10,473 nt of DNA from Legionellales bacterium (GCA_023266435.1 JAHFQF010000071.1:1-10473), one strand, 5' to 3'. Positions 1 to 7,462 are shown, counted from the first letter of the stretch. The notes: generated from the letters alone by a model not told the origin. Made by a program: numbers and translations.

Positions 1-1
1 T

Positions 2-100
2 GCACCTGCGTCAGACAGGCCAGTGGTGAAGAAGTCGTTGGTGCGCAGTTACTCTCAAGATGATCTGCGGTTACAAGAATCGCAATCCCCTAAACCGTAA
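2..100 (+). CDS. C-terminal end of an unidentified upstream protein (partial)
   Basis: This frame is open from the window edge to a TAA at 98-100 and gives 32 residues. The segment is hydrophilic and rich in Ser, Lys, Arg, Gln and Pro, including SLVRSYSQDD and a final ESQSPKP, so it reads as a disordered tail rather than a folded domain. The other two plus frames stop earlier, at 27 and 63. No family can be assigned from so short a piece. Its basic Ser/Pro character recalls the tail of the large gene that ends the window, but there is no alignable identity. It could also be chance open frame; only the sequence to the left of the window would settle it. Confidence 0.4.
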   Translation, partial: APASDRPVVKKSLVRSYSQDDLRLQESQSPKP

Positions 101-272
101 CTGTTCAAAGGGTAATAGTGACACTCGGAGAACTGCGTAGATTGAGACAAGGTTTGGATGAAAAATAGACGAGAAACGCGCAGCATACGCTTGTATGTGA
201 GCATTTTAAGACTTTTTTTCGCCAAAGATTGGCCAAACTACACAGTTCCTTAATACTACTTGAACGCTTATC

Positions 273-875
273 TTAGACCTGTGCCAAGCAAAGACTAAGT
301 AATTGCAGCATTAGCCCAGTGAAACCCCAGACTAATTCACCTTCATAGTGTAATTGCCAAACAGCATGCGATTGACTTTGAGGGTGAGGGGCGTAGATAA
401 ATTCACGTGCTTGTAAATGTTGACAAGGAATAGTCAGTACTTTTGCAACTTCTTGCGAATTTAACCGAAACTGCGGTGGTTGGGATAAAATCCCAATGTG
501 TACTGTGACTAAAAATCCACTGGTGGTTGCCCATTGCTCTAAACTACCTACTTGCCTCCAGTGTGATTGTGCGATGCCTAATTCTTCTTCGGTTTCACGT
601 ATAGCAGTCTGCCAGGTATTTTGATCCAGTGTGTCTTCAAATACCCCACCCGGAAAACAAATTTGATTCGCGTGATGCACTAAGTTTTCGGTACGTTTTG
701 TTAATACCAAGTGTAATTCTGAATTGTGCTCAGAGGGTACTAAAGGAATTAATATTGCCGCTTGTGTTGTACCACGACTCAGAGGAATGGGGTATTGTTG
801 TCTGAATTTCTGAATTGCCTCGAGACAAGCTGATTGACCAAACAAATCAAAGATTTTTTCTGAATAACTCAACAT
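273..875 (-). CDS. NUDIX hydrolase, CoA pyrophosphatase (NudL/YeaB-like) family
   Basis: The 200-residue product fits the small NUDIX enzymes that cleave CoA or acyl-CoA to phosphopantetheine-type products and 3',5'-ADP in the cytoplasm. Seen directly: a CoA-type motif at residues 57-77 (VLTKR...HHANQICFPGG) leading into a Nudix box with RETEEELGI at 93-101, whose R93, E94, E97 and E98 would bind the metal. Spacing between the GG and the Arg is longer than the classic box, as in NudL proteins. The usual first Glu of the box is not in the canonical place, and the Arg and Gly of the NudL CoA signature are replaced, so substrate range may differ. I chose the ATG at 875-873; an in-frame TTG at 896 would add seven residues, and neither has a clear ribosome binding site. 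The gene diverges from the permease. The family assignment is firm; the exact substrate is inferred. Confidence 0.9.
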   Translation of the reverse strand: MLSYSEKIFDLFGQSACLEAIQKFRQQYPIPLSRGTTQAAILIPLVPSEHNSELHLVLTKRTENLVHHANQICFPGGVFEDTLDQNTWQTAIRETEEELGIAQSHWRQVGSLEQWATTSGFLVTVHIGILSQPPQFRLNSQEVAKVLTIPCQHLQAREFIYAPHPQSQSHAVWQLHYEGELVWGFTGLMLQLLSLCLAQV

Positions 876-947
876 GCTTTTAAACAATAGTGACAAGGTT
901 TATGATGGGTAAAGCTTACGAAATCTTTTAAGAAAATACAAAAAACT
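876..947. promoter_or_regulatory. Divergent intergenic region between NUDIX gene and permease
   Basis: These 72 bases separate two divergent starts and should hold both promoters. A plus-strand TATGAT at 901-906 is one mismatch from a -10 box but has only a poor -35 partner. No convincing minus-strand promoter stands out. There is no good Shine-Dalgarno sequence before the permease ATG, where the 16 bases upstream are almost all A and T. The region also holds a 15-base sequence (911-925) repeated exactly inside prpD. Confidence 0.25.
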
Positions 948-2368
948 ATGGCCGGGATATCACAAGCTAATAATTCTCGTGTCTTGGGTGTGTTTGCCTT
1001 AGCCATGATTAACGTAGCAGCCATTGTTAGTTTGCGAAATTTCCCCTTGATGGCCAAAGAAGGCTGTACCAGTCTCTTTTTTTATTTTGTAGCGGGCTTT
1101 ATCTTCTTGATCCCTACCGCTTTGGTTTGTGCGGAATTAGCCAGTGGTTGGCCTCAAAAAGGCGGTGTGTATCGTTGGGTACGAGAAGCGTTCGGTCCTA
1201 AAGTGGCTTTAATGTCTATTTGGTGGGCTTGGATGGAGGGCATCGCCTGGTTTCCTGCTATTTTAACGTTTTTAGGCACGATCATTGCCTATTTGATCGA
1301 TCCTCTACTTGCCAAAAATAAAGCCTATATGCTGACTGTCATGTTAAGTATCTTTTGGGGCGGTACCTTCATTAATTTTTTAGGCATGCGCACTTCTGCC
1401 TTGATCACAACACTGGGCGTAGTGCTTGGTACGCTATTACCTGGACTGTTTATTATCGCTTGTGCAGCATGGTGGCTTTGGTCAGGGCATACAAATCACT
1501 TATCAATGGATTACAACGCTTTGTTGCCAGAGTGGCATCTGAATCAATTGGTTTTCTTTACAGGTGTTCTGCTGGGATTTTCGGGCATGGAGGTTTCCGC
1601 TTTTCATGCGCAAGAAGCGAAAAATCCACAACGAGATTATCCTAAAGCCATTTTGCTCGCTACAGGTATTATTTTAAGTCTCTCGATCATAGGCTCTTTG
1701 TCCATTGCTATTATGGTACCTGCAGAGGAAGTGAATTTAGTCGAAGGATTATTACAAACTATCCGCCAGTTTTTTAGGGCATTTGGTTTAGAGGCATGGG
1801 TGCCTGTGTTTGCAGTATTTATTGTGATTGGCTCCTTGGCAGGTGTAAACACTTGGATCATTGGGCCACCCAAAGGGGTATTGGCCGCTGGATTGGATGG
1901 AGGCATCCCCCCTTGGTTGCAGAAAGTGAATGCAGAGCAAGTACCCGTGGCAGCTTTGTTGTTACAAGCTGTGATTGGAACTGTATTGGCTTCTGCCATT
2001 TTATTAATGCCTAGCATTGAAACAGCATTTTGGATTATGACTGTGTTGGCTGCCCAGTTTGCTTGTTAATGTACAGCATTCTATTTGCTGCGGCTGTGAT
2101 TTTGCGTTATAGACAGCCTCACGTACCGCGTGCCTTTAAAATTCCAGGAGGTAACTGGGGCATCTCGTTGATTGCGGTGATAGGCATTACTGGCGCACTG
2201 TTTGCCATCGGTTTAGGATTTGTCCCCCCTGCACAACTAGAAGAAGGTAAACTCTGGATCTATGAAACATATTTGATTGTAGGGCTAGGTTTATTTAGCG
2301 TTCCGCCATTTCTTTGTTGTAAATATCAAAAACCACATTGGATTAATCAAGGCTTACAACTAGAGTAA
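948..2368 (+). pseudogene. APC-family amino acid permease (glutamate/GABA antiporter type), split by a -1 frameshift
   Basis: The restored product is about 473 residues, the usual size for APC transporters, with about twelve hydrophobic segments, so it sits in the inner membrane. The N-terminus has the family pattern of a first helix followed by SLRNFPLMAKEG, then AELASGWPQKGGVYRWVREAFG after helix 2. This type exchanges or imports amino acids such as glutamate and GABA; the substrate here is inferred. The first frame stops at 2067-2069 after 373 residues, in the middle of helix 10 (FWIMTVLAAQF). The continuation CLLMYSILFAAAVILRYRQPH lies in the -1 frame from 2060 to the TAA at 2366-2368. 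Adding one base at the TTT of 2058-2060 joins the two parts seamlessly, so loss of one T is the simplest explanation. Both halves look undecayed elsewhere, so the event is recent or a sequencing error. A truncated product lacking helices 11 and 12 is unlikely to transport. Confidence 0.8.
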
Positions 2369-2372
2369 CTCT

Positions 2373-2404
2373 ACTGGGCCTTGAGGTAGTGTAAACCTCC
2401 CAGT
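2373..2404 (+). other. Bulged stem-loop between permease and prp operon
   Basis: The outer arm ACTGG (2373-2377) pairs with CCAGT (2400-2404). The inner arm GAGGT (2383-2387) pairs with ACCTC (2395-2399) around a seven-base loop, with five unpaired bases (GCCTT, 2378-2382) on the left side only. It starts four bases after the permease stop. No T-run follows, so it is not a standard intrinsic terminator. It may protect the end of the permease transcript or overlap regulation of prpB; it could also be chance. Confidence 0.3.
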
Positions 2405-2410
2405 TCAGGT

Positions 2411-2437
2411 TAGAATAGAGCAATTGTCAATCGACAA
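2411..2437 (+). promoter_or_regulatory. Candidate prp promoter with palindromic operator
   Basis: TAGAAT at 2411-2416 is one mismatch from a -10 box, but there is no good -35 element at the right distance. Immediately downstream is the inverted repeat TTGTC-AATC-GACAA (2424-2437), at the expected transcription start and just before the AAGGA ribosome binding site (2444-2448) of prpB. GntR/FCD-type regulators, which control prp operons in several proteobacteria, often bind TTGT...ACAA palindromes. The position fits a repressor operator. No regulator gene is in the window, so the assignment is inference. Confidence 0.35.
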
Positions 2438-2455
2438 AGGAAAAAGGATGCCAAA

Positions 2456-3316
2456 ATGGCAAATTTATGGACAGCGTTGAGTAAAGAAAAGCCATTACAG
2501 ATAGTCGGTGTCATCAACCCATTGTGCGCACTCATGGCAAAGGCAGCGGGTTTCCAAGCCTTGTATTTATCAGGCGCTGGTGTTGCCAATGCAAATTTTG
2601 GCATACCAGACTTAGCGATGACGAATTTGAGCGATGTACTTGCCGCAATACGCCCCATTACCGCAGTGAGCGATTTGCCTTTACTCGTGGATGCTGACAC
2701 AGGCTGGGGTTCTCCTTTAAATGTTGAACGTAGCATTACAGAAATAGAGCGCGCTGGTGCTGCTGCTGTGCATTTAGAAGATCAAATTACAGCCAAGCGC
2801 TGTGGACATCGAGATCGTAAACAGATTGTGTCATCTCAAGTCATGACAGAGCGCTTACAAGCCGCTTGTCATGCTAGAAAAAATTCAACCTTTAAGATCA
2901 TCGCACGCACCGATGCACTTGGCATTGAAAGCAAAGAAGCGACGTTAGAGCGTGTGCATGCTTATATTAAAGCGGGTGCAGATGCTATTTTTTTAGAGGC
3001 AGCGACCACGCTGGAAACCTTGCAATATTTTAGTCAGCAAATCAATGTGCCTATTTTGGCCAACATGACCGAGTTCGGGAAAACACCGCTGTATACAGTG
3101 GCAGAATTCGGTAAAGTGGGTGTCTCCATGGTACTCTATCCGTTGACTGCGTTTAGGGCAATGAATCAAGCAGCCATGGATGCCTATCAAACTGTTCGTA
3201 AAGAAGGTAGCCAACAAAGTATTTTAAAAAAGCTGCAAACTCGAGAGGCTTTATATCAGTTGTTGAATTATGAGCAGTATGAAAAACGTTTGGATCACTA
3301 TCAGGAAGAGGAGTAA
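2456..3316 (+). CDS. prpB: 2-methylisocitrate lyase PrpB
   Basis: This 286-residue cytoplasmic enzyme splits 2-methylisocitrate into pyruvate and succinate, the last step of the methylcitrate cycle. It belongs to the isocitrate lyase/PEP mutase superfamily. Visible signatures: the substrate loop YLSGAGV (37-43), the Mg-binding DADTGWG (79-85, D79 and D81), the catalytic KRCGH (114-118, C116 nucleophile/acid), IIARTDA (148-154) and NMTEFGKTP (203-211). The length is close to the roughly 295 residues of enterobacterial PrpB, and KRCGH with a short chain separates it from true isocitrate lyase. The start ATG follows AAGGA at 2444-2448 with seven bases between. It is first in a prpB-prpC-prpD operon; the stop is nine bases before prpC, whose ribosome binding site (GGAAGAGGAG, 3304-3313) lies within its last codons. 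No damage is seen. Confidence 0.97.
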   Translation: MANLWTALSKEKPLQIVGVINPLCALMAKAAGFQALYLSGAGVANANFGIPDLAMTNLSDVLAAIRPITAVSDLPLLVDADTGWGSPLNVERSITEIERAGAAAVHLEDQITAKRCGHRDRKQIVSSQVMTERLQAACHARKNSTFKIIARTDALGIESKEATLERVHAYIKAGADAIFLEAATTLETLQYFSQQINVPILANMTEFGKTPLYTVAEFGKVGVSMVLYPLTAFRAMNQAAMDAYQTVRKEGSQQSILKKLQTREALYQLLNYEQYEKRLDHYQEEE

Positions 3317-3325
3317 ACCGTTCAA

Positions 3326-4462
3326 ATGGAAGCAAAGGCAGGCTTAGAAGGCATTGTTGCAGGGAAAACAGCGATAAGTACAGTAGGTAAAGAAGGTGCA
3401 GGCCTGACCTATCGTGGATATGCGATAGAGGATTTGGCCTCTCAAGCTACTTTTGAAGAAGTCGCTTATTTATTGATTTATGGTACGTTGCCTACTGAGA
3501 CAGCATATCGTGCCTTTGAAGCAAGATTAGTAGAAGCACGTCGTTTACCAGAAGCGGTGATATCGATTTTATGTCAATTACCCGCGACTGCGCACCCAAT
3601 GGATGTGCTCAGAACGTATGTGTCTGCGATGGGCTGCGTAGAGCCAGAAACTTCCTCTAGATCCAGTAAACAGATTGCAGAAAAGTTAATTGCCAGTTAT
3701 TCCTCTGCATTGATGGTTTGGTATCATTTTCATAAAATAGGTAAAGTGATTTCGGTACACTCACAAGAAAAATCCATTGCGGGACATTTTTTAAGTTTAT
3801 TACATCAAACAGATGCTTTAGATCATGATTGGGTTGGCTGTGTTGATGCGTCCTTGGTATTGTATGCTGAGCATGAATTTAACGCTTCTACATTTGCTGC
3901 ACGGGTGTGCACAGCAACGGCTTCAGATATTTATTCGGCTTTAACAGCTGCAATTGGAACGCTGCGTGGTAATTTACATGGAGGAGCCAACGAGGCTGCC
4001 ATGGAATTAATTGAACGCTTTGACAGTGTAGAGTCTGCCCGCGTAGGAGTGACGCGTTTATTAGCTGATAAACAAAAAATCATGGGTTTTGGCCATCGTG
4101 TATATCGAGATTGTGATCCGCGCTCGGATATCATTAAATCTTGGGCCAAACGGCTATCTGCCAAGCGCGATCCTAAACATCTGTATGCAATTTCAGAGTG
4201 TATCGAAACGATGCTTTGGGATAGTAAAAAATTATTTCCTAATCTGGATTTTTACAGCGCGTCCGCATATCATTTTTGTGGCATACCAACGGCCATGTTT
4301 ACGCCTTTATTTGTGATTGCTAGAACAGCAGGTTGGACAGCGCATGTGTTAGAGCAACGCGCAAATAATCGTTTGATTCGCCCCACTGCAGAATACATTG
4401 GGCCTGCACCGCGTGCTTTTGTTAAGCGTACTCAGCGCTCAGAAACTCTGAGAGAGGAATAA
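3326..4462 (+). CDS. prpC: 2-methylcitrate synthase PrpC
   Basis: This 378-residue enzyme of the citrate synthase family condenses propionyl-CoA with oxaloacetate to 2-methylcitrate. Landmarks: N-terminal GLEGIVAGKTAIS and TYRGYAIEDLA typical of the short PrpC/citrate synthase type, HEFNAST (183-189), NLHGGANEAAM (216-226, H218), MGFGHRVYR (253-261, H257), DFYSAS (308-313, D308) and RANNRLIRP (345-353). H218, H257 and D308 match the catalytic triad of citrate synthases. The length fits the roughly 370-390 residues of the family and the chain lacks the longer N-terminal domain of GltA-type hexamers. Residual citrate synthase activity is common in PrpC, but placement between prpB and prpD supports the 2-methylcitrate role. 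The stop TAA is two bases before the prpD ATG, which implies coupled translation. Confidence 0.95.
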   Translation: MEAKAGLEGIVAGKTAISTVGKEGAGLTYRGYAIEDLASQATFEEVAYLLIYGTLPTETAYRAFEARLVEARRLPEAVISILCQLPATAHPMDVLRTYVSAMGCVEPETSSRSSKQIAEKLIASYSSALMVWYHFHKIGKVISVHSQEKSIAGHFLSLLHQTDALDHDWVGCVDASLVLYAEHEFNASTFAARVCTATASDIYSALTAAIGTLRGNLHGGANEAAMELIERFDSVESARVGVTRLLADKQKIMGFGHRVYRDCDPRSDIIKSWAKRLSAKRDPKHLYAISECIETMLWDSKKLFPNLDFYSASAYHFCGIPTAMFTPLFVIARTAGWTAHVLEQRANNRLIRPTAEYIGPAPRAFVKRTQRSETLREE

Positions 4463-4464
4463 AC

Positions 4465-5904
4465 ATGGAAGTCATCACTGAAAACCGACGAGCAGATCCC
4501 GATCCTTTATTAAAGACCATTGCTCAGTATGTTATGCAAACAGAAATCCACAGCGAATTAGCATGGGATACTGCCAGGCTGTGCCTGATGGATGCGTTAG
4601 GCTGTGCTATGTTGGCATTAAATTATAGGCATTGTACGTCTTTATTAGGACCGATTGTGCCAGGTACGATTGTACCTTTGGGTGCGCGTGTACCTGGAAC
4701 GCCGTATGTTTTAGATCCCATTAAAGCGTCATTTGATTTAGGTACCATGATACGCTGGTTGGATTATAATGATACTTGGTTAGCTGCAGAGTGGGGGCAT
4801 CCTTCTGATAATTTGGGTGGCATTTTAGCAGTGGCAGACTATGTATCACGGCGTAATGAAGCGCGTGGCGGACAGCCACTTTTTATGAAAACTGTTTTAG
4901 AGTCTATGATCAAAGCTTACGAAATCCAAGGGATTCTGGCTTTAAATACCAGTTTTAACCAAGTTGGCTTCGACCATGTGGCATTGGTGAAAATTGCCTC
5001 TGCAGCCACAGTCATGCGCTTGTTGGGAGGAGAGGAGCAAGCCATTATAGATGTGCTGTCACAGAGTTTTGTAGATGGCCACGCATTGCGAACTTATAGG
5101 CATCGACCGAATACGGGTAGCCGTAAGTCATGGGCAGCAGGGGATGCGACAGCACGTGCCGTAGAGCTGTGCTGGTTAACTCTAATGGGTGAGCAAGGAT
5201 ATCCTTCTGTTTTGTCTACACCTATTTGGGGGTTTCAGGATATTTACTTCAAAGGCAAGCCGTTGTCATTGGCTCAGCCATTGGGTAGTTATGTGATGGA
5301 AAACATCTTATTTAAGATAAGTTACCCGGCCGAATTCCATGGCCAGACTGCAGTAGAGTGTGCATTGCAGTTACATCGAAAATTAAAAAATAAAATTCCG
5401 CAAATTAAGCAAGTCACTATTGAGACCCAATCCTCTGCGATGCGGATCATCAATAAAACGGGTCCGCTGCACAATCCAGCAGACAGAGATCACTCGATTC
5501 AATACATGGTGGCTTATGCCTTGATTCATGGGAAGCTCAGCGCAGAGGCCTACTTGGATGAGCCAGCAGCCGATCCGCGGATAGATGCTTTGCGTGAAAA
5601 AATTCAGGTAGTGCATAACCCACAATTCAGTGAGGACTATTTAGCCCCAGATAAACGGAGTATCGCGAACGCAATCACGATTGTCTTGGATTCGGGAGAA
5701 AAACTGGATGCTGCAGAGGCCTACCCAATTGGACATCGACGCCGACGAGAAGAGGGCATTCCCCTATTAGAGCAAAAATTTGTTGATAATTTAGCGACCC
5801 AGTTCTCATCGATTCAGGCGACTAAGATTGTTGACGGCTGTACGACTTGGCAGCGCCTATGTGACATACCTGTTCATGAGTTTGTTAACAAGTTTATTCT
5901 CTAG
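4465..5904 (+). CDS. prpD: 2-methylcitrate dehydratase PrpD
   Basis: The 479-residue product belongs to the MmgE/PrpD family and is close to the 483 residues of enterobacterial PrpD. The enzyme needs no iron-sulfur cluster and dehydrates 2-methylcitrate to 2-methyl-cis-aconitate in the cytoplasm. Family signatures include MIRWLDYNDTW (95-105) with EWGHPSDNLGGILAVADYVS (109-128), MIKAYEIQG in the helical domain, and YPIGHRRRREEGIPLLEQKF (420-439) near the C-terminus. Translation starts two bases after prpC, with GAGGAA (4454-4459) as the ribosome binding site inside the prpC end. The product must be rehydrated by an aconitase not encoded here; AcnB often fills this role when acnD and prpF are absent. 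The gene is intact and closes the operon. No clear terminator follows; a new promoter for the next gene starts three bases after the stop. Confidence 0.96.
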   Translation: MEVITENRRADPDPLLKTIAQYVMQTEIHSELAWDTARLCLMDALGCAMLALNYRHCTSLLGPIVPGTIVPLGARVPGTPYVLDPIKASFDLGTMIRWLDYNDTWLAAEWGHPSDNLGGILAVADYVSRRNEARGGQPLFMKTVLESMIKAYEIQGILALNTSFNQVGFDHVALVKIASAATVMRLLGGEEQAIIDVLSQSFVDGHALRTYRHRPNTGSRKSWAAGDATARAVELCWLTLMGEQGYPSVLSTPIWGFQDIYFKGKPLSLAQPLGSYVMENILFKISYPAEFHGQTAVECALQLHRKLKNKIPQIKQVTIETQSSAMRIINKTGPLHNPADRDHSIQYMVAYALIHGKLSAEAYLDEPAADPRIDALREKIQVVHNPQFSEDYLAPDKRSIANAITIVLDSGEKLDAAEAYPIGHRRRREEGIPLLEQKFVDNLATQFSSIQATKIVDGCTTWQRLCDIPVHEFVNKFIL

Positions 5905-5906
5905 GC

Positions 5907-5936
5907 TTGTAACTCAGTTGATTGATATCGTATACT
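5907..5936 (+). promoter_or_regulatory. Candidate sigma-70 promoter for the 452-residue gene
   Basis: TTGTAA (5907-5912) and TATACT (5931-5936) match -35 and -10 boxes in four and five of six positions with an 18-base spacer. The expected start of transcription, near 5943, gives a leader of about 50 bases. The leader contains repeated TTAG units (5950-5964) and a G6 run (5964-5969). This suggests the gene is transcribed separately from prpBCD, although read-through is possible. Confidence 0.35.
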
Positions 5937-5991
5937 CCGCGGCTAGGTTTTAGTTAGTAGTTAGGGGGGATGTTTAGAGTGGTACCCTGTG

Positions 5992-7350
5992 ATGTCAGCG
6001 GTGAAAAGGGGCTGTGCTTTGAGTAGTACGCAGCGCTCTCTTACTCTGAACCCTGAATTACTGCTGCGAGATCCGGAAGCTCTGCGAGCTCTACCTCGGT
6101 GTTTATTCCAGGTTTTTCAGGTGTATAATATCCAGGGTATTGATCCTGGGCCTGTTCATGCATTCATTTTAAAATTAATTGTGCGGCAGCTGAAGCAGTG
6201 CTATTCGGCTATATGTCAGACAGATGTGGTTCATGATACAGCATCAATTGAGGCTTTGTGTCAACCGCTTGAAGTACTGCTCCCGCTCACGCAGTTTCTC
6301 TTCACCGCGGGGCCTGATGGCCTAAAGCCTCACAAAGAGCTTCTTCTCCTTGAGATCGGATTGCAGGATTTTTTAAATCGTATATTAGCAGGGGCTGAGC
6401 ATGCCTATCCAGACGTTTTTCTGTGTTTGCTTAGGTGCTTAATCAATACTAACAACAGCATTATGGGTTTTAGAATAGCGACCGCTATGCTACCTCAAGT
6501 AATGAAATGCCCTCAGATATTCGCCAGTGAAAATCACAGTCTTGCCTATACTAAACTTATGATAGGTACCAGGGAAAGAGCAATTTTAACTAGTCTTTTC
6601 TTGGGTGATTGGTATTTTACTCACAATACTTGGACAAGCTATTGGGTCAGGATAGTTGCAGAGTATTCTCAGGTACTTAAGGAGGTGGAGTCACGAGTGT
6701 TAATGAGTGAAAATCCACATACGATTGATGTTGCAAAACGCATGTTTCTAGACACATTGTCGCATTATATACCATCTGAGGACGCAATACTGGATGTAGT
6801 CCGCTCAGATTTCTCAGGTAATCATGAACATACCATACCTGCTTATGTAGCAATTTTCTTAAGTGACAGGGATCGCTCCTCTCCTGCTATTTTTTTATTT
6901 TTAATATGGTTTGAGGTGTATAGAGAGGTACGTGCAGCCGCCTATGAGCTATCTCCTTTTACCGAGGAGCATTGTGATAATGTCTTGTGCAGGCTGAGTG
7001 ATCTCTATACAGAGGATTTTTATGAGTTGTTTGAATTGCTGAATTGTGTCTCAGCAGAGGATGCGGCGGCGGCTTTTGTAGCATGCTTACAAACACTACC
7101 AATAGGTCAGCCAATAACTGCAGAGCGAATGATAGAATTTAAGCAAGAGCTCTGTGGAAAGCTTTATAGTTTACGGCCTTTGCCTATAGCGCTTTGTGCG
7201 GCTTTTGAGGCATTTTCCACTGCAGTGTCTATTGATGAGCCACCACCATCTGCGCCGAGTGCAGATCTTGCTGTGTCGCAGCAGGCCATACAAGTCGCGC
7301 CTGCAGATGCAAATCTGGTGTTTCATCAGCTCAATTATTCTGCGCTCTAA
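5992..7350 (+). CDS. Uncharacterised Cys-rich, mostly helical 452-residue protein
   Basis: I do not recognise this protein. It is a long intact frame with normal amino acid composition and no competing frame, so it is very likely a real gene. It has no signal peptide and no convincing membrane helix; the most hydrophobic run is only IFLFLIWF (300-307). The sequence looks almost wholly alpha-helical, with Leu-rich amphipathic stretches such as PRCLFQVFQVYNIQG and DLYTEDFYELFELL. It holds 14 cysteines, suggesting a cytosolic, reducing location. A Pro/Ser/Ala linker DEPPPSAPSAD (415-425) separates the body from a short tail ending LNYSAL. An in-frame GTG at 5989 abuts the chosen ATG; the ribosome binding site is weak for both. 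By hand count, 15 of 28 isoleucines use ATA, against 5 of 36 in prpD, so codon use differs sharply from its neighbour. A helical-repeat scaffold or secreted effector is possible; neither is shown. Confidence 0.85.
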   Translation: MSAVKRGCALSSTQRSLTLNPELLLRDPEALRALPRCLFQVFQVYNIQGIDPGPVHAFILKLIVRQLKQCYSAICQTDVVHDTASIEALCQPLEVLLPLTQFLFTAGPDGLKPHKELLLLEIGLQDFLNRILAGAEHAYPDVFLCLLRCLINTNNSIMGFRIATAMLPQVMKCPQIFASENHSLAYTKLMIGTRERAILTSLFLGDWYFTHNTWTSYWVRIVAEYSQVLKEVESRVLMSENPHTIDVAKRMFLDTLSHYIPSEDAILDVVRSDFSGNHEHTIPAYVAIFLSDRDRSSPAIFLFLIWFEVYREVRAAAYELSPFTEEHCDNVLCRLSDLYTEDFYELFELLNCVSAEDAAAAFVACLQTLPIGQPITAERMIEFKQELCGKLYSLRPLPIALCAAFEAFSTAVSIDEPPPSAPSADLAVSQQAIQVAPADANLVFHQLNYSAL

Positions 7351-7430
7351 CATCAAAAGACAAGCTTTTTGCAGAACTTAAGTATCTTGGGTATGTATCT
7401 ATCTGACTGGATTTTCTTTTGTTTTATTAG

Positions 7431-7462
7431 TATAATTTGGAGCTTTAAACTCAGTGACGTCA
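7431..7462 (+). promoter_or_regulatory. -10 box and downstream palindrome before the 990-residue gene
   Basis: A perfect TATAAT lies at 7431-7436 with a poor -35 (TGGATT, 7408-7413, 17-base spacer). The expected transcript starts near 7443 and has a leader of about 57 bases. The palindrome TGACGTCA (7455-7462) falls about 13 bases after that start and could be an operator. A weak -35 with an operator-like site would fit activator or repressor control. The gene's AGGA (7492-7495) is four bases from the ATG. Confidence 0.4.

Noticed and set aside
118..168. Short GTG-start frame of 16 codons (VTLGELRRLRQGLDEK)
   Set aside because: It is too short, has no clear ribosome binding site and has no recognised relative.
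184..219. Possible terminator: CATAC-GCTT-GTATG stem followed by a T7 run
   Set aside because: The stem is only about five or six AT-rich pairs and the T-run begins 15 bases after it, too far for an intrinsic terminator.
902..931. Nine-codon leader-like frame MMGKAYEIF before the permease
   Set aside because: It has an AAGG upstream but no terminator or anti-terminator structure; kept only as a note because of the repeat shared with prpD.
1637..2017. Long minus-strand frame inside the permease, and other antisense or alternate frames within prp and the orphan genes
   Set aside because: They lie entirely inside better-supported genes, lack family resemblance and have no ribosome binding sites.
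2058..2062. Programmed -1 ribosomal frameshift in the permease
   Set aside because: There is no classic X-XXY-YYZ slippery heptamer and no obvious downstream structure; a one-base deletion explains it more simply.
5970..6026. Overlapping 18-codon frame starting at the ATG after the G6 run
   Set aside because: The G-run touches the ATG with no usable spacing, and the peptide has no recognisable features.
7355..7370. AAAAG-ACAAG-CTTTTT hairpin after the 452-residue gene
   Set aside because: A 5-bp stem of mostly A-T pairs is too weak for a reliable terminator call.
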